A stretch of DNA of 64,000 nt from Parabacteroides massiliensis. GTDB taxonomy: Bacteria > Bacteroidota > Bacteroidia > Bacteroidales > Tannerellaceae. The stretch is taken from NCBI RefSeq assembly GCF_900155425.1, contig NZ_LT700189.1:861787-925786 (forward strand). The letters run 5' to 3'. Below the pieces are notes generated by a model, which was not told the origin of the DNA, searched no databases, and saw nothing but the letters and a program-made list of their open reading frames with translations. Numbering within the stretch: the stretch's first letter is position 1; each line of letters opens with the position of its first letter. The translations under genes were made by a program, and so were the position numbers. This document shows, piece by piece, positions 59,270 to 64,000 of the stretch.

Positions 59270-61381
59270 TTATAGTTCAAGATTTGTCATCTTTTCTGTA
59301 ACATCAAAAGGATAACCGGGATATTCGTAAATACCGAAACGGGGTTCGGTCACTCCTTCGGAATAGTTCCAGATGCTGACATATTCCCGTACCTCCTCGC
59401 CCATATCCTGCAACTGGCGCAGGTAGGCGGCGACAGACTTGTTCTCGGCGATGTAGACCTCTCCCATCCGGTCGATAATCGGGCTGTGGCGACGTCCGGC
59501 GTCATGGTCGAATTTCAGGATGCGTTTACCTTCGGACGTCAAGCCGACTGTCCGGAAGGTCATGCTTTTGCCAATGGCAGGAAGATTCAGCACACTGCGG
59601 TCTGTAGCGGCAAAAAGAAGATGGTTCTCTTTCAGGAAACCGGACAGTTTCTTTCCCAAGGGCCGTTCATAGCGGATCAGCCGGTACAGCTCCTTCTGTT
59701 TCTCTTTCGGGACAAGTCCGAAAACCTTCTCCTCCTGTTGCTCCTGCAAGGAACGGCTGTTTGGGGTAAACACGGCATAGTTTTCGTGGAAGCCCTTGAC
59801 CGAGAAAGTATAATAGCACACCACCCCCATCGCATTCAACGTCTGGCGAAGTTTTGCCGTATGCCCTCGCCGGGAAGCGGCAACGGTGTAGACCAACTGG
59901 TTGGTGATGATCCAGCCGGCGGAGAGGATAGCCTCGATCGCCTTCTTTGCTTCCGGCGTGACCTCTAATGGAGACTGGAAATGTGTCTGTACGATAAACT
60001 GTGTGACACCGACACGCGAGGCCTTATCTCTGAAATCCCTCAAGAGGCCAACCAGTTCGTCCGTAATCCTAAGAGGCAGATAGGCAAGCAGACGCGAACC
60101 CAGACGAACCCGTTGCAGTTCGGCGTATTTCTCCCCATCAGGCCGGCTCTCGTTGTTTTTCCGTTTCCGGACCGCCATCTTGTAGACGGCATCGAGTATG
60201 TTGCGAAGCGTCGCGTTCTGGCTCATCAACGCGTCGCCTCCGGTGATCAGTATATCCCTGAGCTGTGCGTCATCTTCAAAATAGCGCATCAGGCGGCGTA
60301 GTTTCCGATCCCAGGCCTCCTTCGGCTTCAGGGATTCAAAATCAAAATTCAACCGTTCGCTCTGAAAATCGTACATCCGCTGGCAGGAGGCGCACAAGCC
60401 GCCGCAGGCACGTCCCATCGAATCGGGAATGAGAATCGCCACCTCCGGGTAGCGGCGGTGTATGTTGTGTCCTTCCGGCAACAACCATCCGGCGGCATTC
60501 GGCTGCCCCGCCACGACGACGTCTTCTTTTTCCCACGCCTTGATCTGCCCGTATGTCTCGACCAGTTCCTTCGAATAGAGGATATACGAACGGATGGCCT
60601 CATCGTCATACCCGCTTGTATTCGTGTTCAGCAAAGAAAGGTAGTAAGGAGTCACAAAGAACGGCATGCCTTTCTTGCGGGCACGCGCCAACAGGTCCAG
60701 CGTCTCCACCGAAAGGGAACCGCCGAGGAAATAGTTCAATTCCGTCGGGCTTTTGAAAGCCATTGCAAGATGGAAACGGCTGGTATCCCACCATTCCTGC
60801 ACCTTGATGTATTTCTCGGCATAGCCCATTCCTTCCGCAAACTGAAACCGGGAAGCCGGGGCATGGCGCCGTTCGATCTTGCGTATCAGTCCGGCTATGA
60901 TCCGCTCTTTGTTGGAACGGCGGATCTCCATCACCTCTTCGTCCAACCCAGTCGGCCAGCGGTTCATCTGCCGTTTGACAAGCGAGCGGTCCGGCACGAT
61001 CTTCTCCGGGTTTTCCAACAATTCGAATTGCCGGAAGAGGTCGATAAAGAAGTCCGGCGAAACGACCTCCTCCAGTTTTCCGGTCAGAAATTGCCACAGG
61101 CGGGTTATCGTCCGTATCGGAATTTCTTCGCCTGTCGATAGTTCGAAGACTGTCGTATCGTCATGTTCGATCAACAGAAGAATACGCTTCGCCACGGCAT
61201 TTCCCTCCTTGTTTCCACCGGCCGTCCCGCCGATGCGGGAAGAAACAAAAGAGCGCAGGGCTTCTTTGAAAAGCGCTGCGCTCTCATTTTCTTCCGCCAT
61301 CGTCACCAGCTGGGGAAAATCTTTTCTAAATACTTTTGTCAATTGCGAAATGTCGTACGACAGTAATCTTCTTTTTATCAT
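59270..61381 (-). CDS. KamA-like radical SAM protein with long N-terminal extension
   Basis: This 703-residue protein resembles lysine 2,3-aminomutase in its middle. ACGGLCASCQRMYDF gives the CxxxCxxC cluster (about C326, C330, C333), and ILITGGDALMSQNATLRNIL is the SAM-binding GGD region. The N-terminal 300 residues and the C-terminal part (about 570-703) extend well past the usual 400-residue KamA, and I cannot assign a PLP site with confidence. The ATG at 61381 is chosen over an upstream TTG. Whether it is an aminomutase is uncertain. Confidence 0.82.
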   Translation of the reverse strand: MIKRRLLSYDISQLTKVFRKDFPQLVTMAEENESAALFKEALRSFVSSRIGGTAGGNKEGNAVAKRILLLIEHDDTTVFELSTGEEIPIRTITRLWQFLTGKLEEVVSPDFFIDLFRQFELLENPEKIVPDRSLVKRQMNRWPTGLDEEVMEIRRSNKERIIAGLIRKIERRHAPASRFQFAEGMGYAEKYIKVQEWWDTSRFHLAMAFKSPTELNYFLGGSLSVETLDLLARARKKGMPFFVTPYYLSLLNTNTSGYDDEAIRSYILYSKELVETYGQIKAWEKEDVVVAGQPNAAGWLLPEGHNIHRRYPEVAILIPDSMGRACGGLCASCQRMYDFQSERLNFDFESLKPKEAWDRKLRRLMRYFEDDAQLRDILITGGDALMSQNATLRNILDAVYKMAVRKRKNNESRPDGEKYAELQRVRLGSRLLAYLPLRITDELVGLLRDFRDKASRVGVTQFIVQTHFQSPLEVTPEAKKAIEAILSAGWIITNQLVYTVAASRRGHTAKLRQTLNAMGVVCYYTFSVKGFHENYAVFTPNSRSLQEQQEEKVFGLVPKEKQKELYRLIRYERPLGKKLSGFLKENHLLFAATDRSVLNLPAIGKSMTFRTVGLTSEGKRILKFDHDAGRRHSPIIDRMGEVYIAENKSVAAYLRQLQDMGEEVREYVSIWNYSEGVTEPRFGIYEYPGYPFDVTEKMTNLEL

Positions 61382-61548
61382 AAGCAAATACTTTTAGGTG
61401 GGATCATAGCATGTTATTTTGAAAACATCCATCTACAAATGTAACCTTTTTCTGCTACCACCAAAAGCACGTCACTTATAAAACATCTTAAAACTCCTTA
61501 CAAATCACAGCAAAATGACAATACACGTACATATATGTTACCTTTTCA

Positions 61549-63081
61549 TCACTTCCGCTTCATCTTCACCTCATACAGGTCGTGCCGGCGGTCTTTCAAG
61601 TTGCGGACACTTCCGTAGGTATGCAATTCGTTCAGCAAATCGAGGTCTACGTCCGACACTAAGATCATTTCCGTATTCGGGGTCGCCTCCGCCCTTTTCC
61701 CGTCTGTCGGGAAAGCAAAGTCGCACGGGGTGAAGACGCCGGACTGCGCATACTGGATATCCATGTTATGTACGCGAGGCAGGTTGCCGACGCTGCCGGC
61801 TATGACAACAAAGCATTCGTTTTCGATCGCACGTGCCTGCGCACAGACACGGACACGCGAATAGGCGTTCTGCGTATCGGTCAGGAAGGGCACAAAGAGT
61901 ATCTGCATTCCCTGGTCCGCCATGATACGCGAGAGTTCCGGGAATTCGACATCGTAGCAGATCAGGACACCAATCTTGGCACAGTCCGTTTCGAAAGTCC
62001 GGACCATCTTGCCGCCGGAAAGCCCCCAGCTCTTCGCCTCATCGGGCGTGATATGCACTTTCTCGTATGTCTCATAACTTCCGTCGCGACGGCAGAGGAA
62101 ACCGACGTTATACAATCCGTCGTCTTTGATCAACGGCATGCTTCCGGTGATGATATTGATGTTGTAGCTGATCGCCAGGTTGATGAAGCGGTTCAGCATC
62201 TCGTCCGTATATTTCGCCAGCTCGCGGATAGCCTCCGACTCGCTCATGTGGTTGAACTTAGCCATCAGAGGGGCATTGAAATATTCGGGGAAAAGGATAA
62301 AGTCGCTCTTATAATCGGACACGGCATCCACAAAAAACTCCACCTGCTCGAACACGTCGTCGAGGCCCTTGTAAGGTCGCATCTGCCACTGGACAAGGCC
62401 GACACGGACGGTCGTCTTGGTCGAAACGATTTCCGGGGTCGGCTGGTAATAGATATTGTCCCATTGCAGCAGGGTTGCATAATGCTTGGATTCCTCGTCG
62501 TTCGGCAAGTAGTTCGTCATCACTTTGCGAACGTGGAAATCGTTCGATATCTGGAAAGTCAGCACCGGGTCGTAAATTTCTCTTTTACGGACCTTGTCGA
62601 TATATTCCTTCGGGCGCATCGTATCTGCATATTTATGATAATTCGGGATACGTCCGCCGAACATAATCGCTTTCAAATTCAGGCTTTCGCACAGTTCCTT
62701 CCGGTAATCATACATACGCCGTGCCAGGCGCAAGCCCCGGTAATCGGGATGGATAAAGACTTCGATACCATAGAGAATATTACCTTTCGGGTTATGCGTG
62801 TTAAAGGTTTCGTTGCCGGTAACAAAGGCGTAGGTATGGTCGTTCTTCACCTTGTCGTAATCGACGATGATAGACAAGGCGCAACCCACGATCTTATCGT
62901 CCACGACCGTAACCACCTGCCCTTCCGGGAAAATAGTGATCAACTTCTTGATTTGCTCACGTGTCCAAAACACATCCGAGCCATCTGAATAAACTCTTGT
63001 GAAAGATTGAGATAATTGTTGGTAGTCCGCCATCTGTAGGGTACGGACCTCTACTTTGTTAATCTTAGGAGCGTGTTCCAT
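61549..63081 (-). CDS. GNAT acetyltransferase fused to carbon-nitrogen hydrolase
   Basis: This 510-residue fusion has a GNAT half (about 1-200; VFIHPDYRGLRLARRMYDYRKEL is the acetyl-CoA loop) and a nitrilase half (about 225-500). The nitrilase triad is visible as Glu in FILFPEYFNAP, Lys in YEKVHITPDE and Cys in IGVLICYDVEFPE. This GNAT-nitrilase pairing is a recognised family in Bacteroidota and others. It may acetylate and hydrolyse related amide substrates, which remain unknown. A -7 box TATTTTTG lies at 63110-63117 (minus strand). Confidence 0.92.
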   Translation of the reverse strand: MEHAPKINKVEVRTLQMADYQQLSQSFTRVYSDGSDVFWTREQIKKLITIFPEGQVVTVVDDKIVGCALSIIVDYDKVKNDHTYAFVTGNETFNTHNPKGNILYGIEVFIHPDYRGLRLARRMYDYRKELCESLNLKAIMFGGRIPNYHKYADTMRPKEYIDKVRKREIYDPVLTFQISNDFHVRKVMTNYLPNDEESKHYATLLQWDNIYYQPTPEIVSTKTTVRVGLVQWQMRPYKGLDDVFEQVEFFVDAVSDYKSDFILFPEYFNAPLMAKFNHMSESEAIRELAKYTDEMLNRFINLAISYNINIITGSMPLIKDDGLYNVGFLCRRDGSYETYEKVHITPDEAKSWGLSGGKMVRTFETDCAKIGVLICYDVEFPELSRIMADQGMQILFVPFLTDTQNAYSRVRVCAQARAIENECFVVIAGSVGNLPRVHNMDIQYAQSGVFTPCDFAFPTDGKRAEATPNTEMILVSDVDLDLLNELHTYGSVRNLKDRRHDLYEVKMKRK

Positions 63082-63197
63082 TTCTCATTTCATTTTTGTA
63101 AGATCGCCGCAAAAATATAAAAAGTTTCATCCGGATAAAACAAAAAACGCCACGACAGCCCAAAAAACATGGGGTCGAAGCGAAACGAACACAAAAA

Positions 63198-63222
63198 AAG
63201 GCCACTGACAACCAGTGACCTT
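63198..63222 (-). terminator. Intrinsic terminator of the tRNA-Ser unit
   Basis: AAGGCCACTG and CAGTGACCTT pair with one wobble; on the minus strand a run of T follows. It lies 3 nt beyond tRNA-Ser(GGA). Confidence 0.85.
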
Positions 63223-63225
63223 CAG

Positions 63226-63313
63226 CGGAGAAAGCGGGATTCGAACCCGCGAAACCCTTTAGGGGTTTACACGCTTTCCAGGCGTGCCTCTTCAACCACT
63301 CGAGCATCTCTCC
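63226..63313 (-). tRNA. tRNA-Ser (anticodon GGA)
   Basis: A class II tRNA on the minus strand: acceptor GGAGAGA with TTTCTCC, anticodon loop CTGGAAA between CACGC and GCGTG, long variable arm (AACCCCTAAAGGGTTT) and T-loop GGGTTCGAATCCC. Confidence 0.96.
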
Positions 63314-63365
63314 TTTTCGGTTGAAAACCATGTAAATCCGGAAGCAGCCAGCCTCCATAAAACGT

Positions 63366-63387
63366 AAAAAGCAGCTTTTGCTGCTTT
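63366..63387 (-). terminator. Hairpin between the two tRNA-Ser genes
   Basis: AAAGCAGC and GCTGCTTT form an 8-bp stem with a TTTT loop directly after tRNA-Ser(TGA); it may end or process the transcript. Confidence 0.6.
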
Positions 63388-63390
63388 CAG

Positions 63391-63475
63391 CGGAGAAAGA
63401 GGGATTCGAACCCCCGGAACCTCTCGGTTCAACGGTTTTCAAGACCGCCGCAATCGACCACTCTGCCATCTCTCC
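63391..63475 (-). tRNA. tRNA-Ser (anticodon TGA)
   Basis: A class II tRNA on the minus strand: acceptor GGAGAGA/TTTCTCC, anticodon loop CTTGAAA, variable arm GAACCGAGAGGTTC and T-arm GGGGGTTCGAATCCCTC. Confidence 0.95.
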
Positions 63476-63493
63476 TCGTCTCTAAGACGGGTG

Positions 63494-63524
63494 CAAAAAT
63501 AGAGGGTTCATTTGAATTATGCAA
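63494..63524 (-). promoter_or_regulatory. Promoter of the tRNA-Ser unit
   Basis: On the minus strand TTG (63522-63524), a 20-base spacer and a perfect -7 box TATTTTTG (63494-63501) lie 18 nt before tRNA-Ser(TGA). Confidence 0.75.
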
Positions 63525-63628
63525 GCTTTTCGTTTCATTTCTTCTCTTTTTTTCTGATTTTCATTCCTCTTTTTCTGATTTTCAAACACATAATAGAATG
63601 TCGAATACATAAAAAAACGACCTAAATA

Positions 63629-64000
63629 TTATGTAGTAACATGCACATGCTTCTTCTTTGAAAGAAAATTGTGCGCCATCATCGGGAAAAGTTCCAGGAG
63701 CAGGATTTCTTTTTCGTTTTCGGCCAACCGGGTCTCCATTTCTTCCACAAGGGGATTCTCCTGCATTTCATAATCGGACGGATCATAGGGAACTTCATCT
63801 CGCGATCCGGTGATCTTCAATCGAAACTCAGGATCGACCGGGACCGGTGTCTTTCCATACTCGCCTTTTACCAGGGCGATGAACTGGTTGGAGGGATTGC
63901 TGTACATCGGACGTCCCTTCAGCTGATCCAACGCGCACGAGACTGCCTGAGCCCCGATGATCTGGCTCGTCGGCGTAACCAAAGGCGGCAATCCGGCATC
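63629..64000 (-). CDS. Pyruvate/oxaloacetate carboxyltransferase subunit, C-terminal part (partial)
   Basis: The last 123 residues of a biotin-dependent carboxyltransferase-like protein are present; the catalytic barrel lies beyond the right edge. PLVTPTSQIIGAQAVSCALD, NQFIALVKGEYGKTPVP and DPEFRLKITG are typical of the region after the barrel in oxaloacetate decarboxylase alpha or PycB-type subunits. The end (KKKHVHVTT) has no biotin-binding MKM motif, so biotin is likely carried on a separate protein. Confidence 0.82.
   Translation of the reverse strand, partial: DAGLPPLVTPTSQIIGAQAVSCALDQLKGRPMYSNPSNQFIALVKGEYGKTPVPVDPEFRLKITGSRDEVPYDPSDYEMQENPLVEEMETRLAENEKEILLLELFPMMAHNFLSKKKHVHVTT

Noticed and set aside
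1-64000. CRISPR array or prophage
   Set aside because: No regularly spaced identical repeats with unique spacers and no phage structural or integrase genes were seen.

Overview
The window is a stretch of a Bacteroidota (order Bacteroidales) chromosome. The gene content and style resemble Parabacteroides, but that genus call is an inference. Supporting signs are -7 boxes of the TAnnTTTG type, few Shine-Dalgarno sequences, a TonB receptor with a CarboxypepD_reg N-terminus, a DUF4965 glutaminase lipoprotein, and short palindromic or low-complexity repeats at many gene ends. Most of the window is ordinary core genome, with one clear accessory segment at about 8.9-15.3 kb.

Region by region: (1) 1-4.2 kb holds a glycyl radical enzyme resembling trans-4-hydroxyproline dehydratase (cut by the left edge), a sigma-54 response regulator and a frameshifted DUF418 membrane protein gene. 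(2) 4.5-8.7 kb holds a phosphoethanolamine transferase translationally coupled to a hybrid histidine kinase with an Hpt domain. (3) 8.9-15.3 kb is an AT-rich accessory island. It carries a 54-codon double-glycine peptide precursor, a radical SAM/SPASM maturase, a pseudo-radical-SAM partner and an overlapping FtsX-type permease. This is a RiPP cluster of the kind catalogued as the GG-Bacteroidales system. It abuts a decayed methyltransferase remnant and an orphan DUF6088 (AbiEi-like) gene. (4) 15.7-20.3 kb holds the glutaminase, a small unknown, superoxide dismutase and tRNAs Thr, Tyr and Asp. (5) 20.4-31.7 kb holds an aminotransferase, YqgE, GNAT, a GT2 glycosyltransferase, RecR, an OPT transporter, a SpoIID/LytB protein, an SSS symporter, EngB and a ParE-type toxin-antitoxin pair. 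(6) 31.7-38.6 kb holds a TonB receptor with a His-rich partner, the malic enzyme and a MATE pump. (7) 38.7-44.3 kb is a complete tripartite RND efflux operon. (8) 44.5-49.3 kb is the tsaC / sugar transferase / ClC / fmt run. (9) 49.7-53.1 kb is recJ-recQ. (10) 53.2-63.1 kb holds a FAD oxidoreductase, an OM barrel, a lipoprotein, radA, two conserved unknowns, a KamA-like radical SAM protein and a GNAT-nitrilase fusion. (11) 63.2-64 kb holds two tRNA-Ser genes and the C-terminal end of a biotin-dependent carboxyltransferase subunit.

The most notable system is the RiPP cluster. Its precursor is too small for routine gene calling, and a nested hairpin lies between precursor and enzymes. Other points worth a look are dispersed repeats that run into the 3' ends of coding genes, tandem short palindromes upstream of the TonB receptor, a leader hairpin shared by two tRNA units, and an unknown protein ending in a perfect QxxLxLF sliding-clamp-binding motif.
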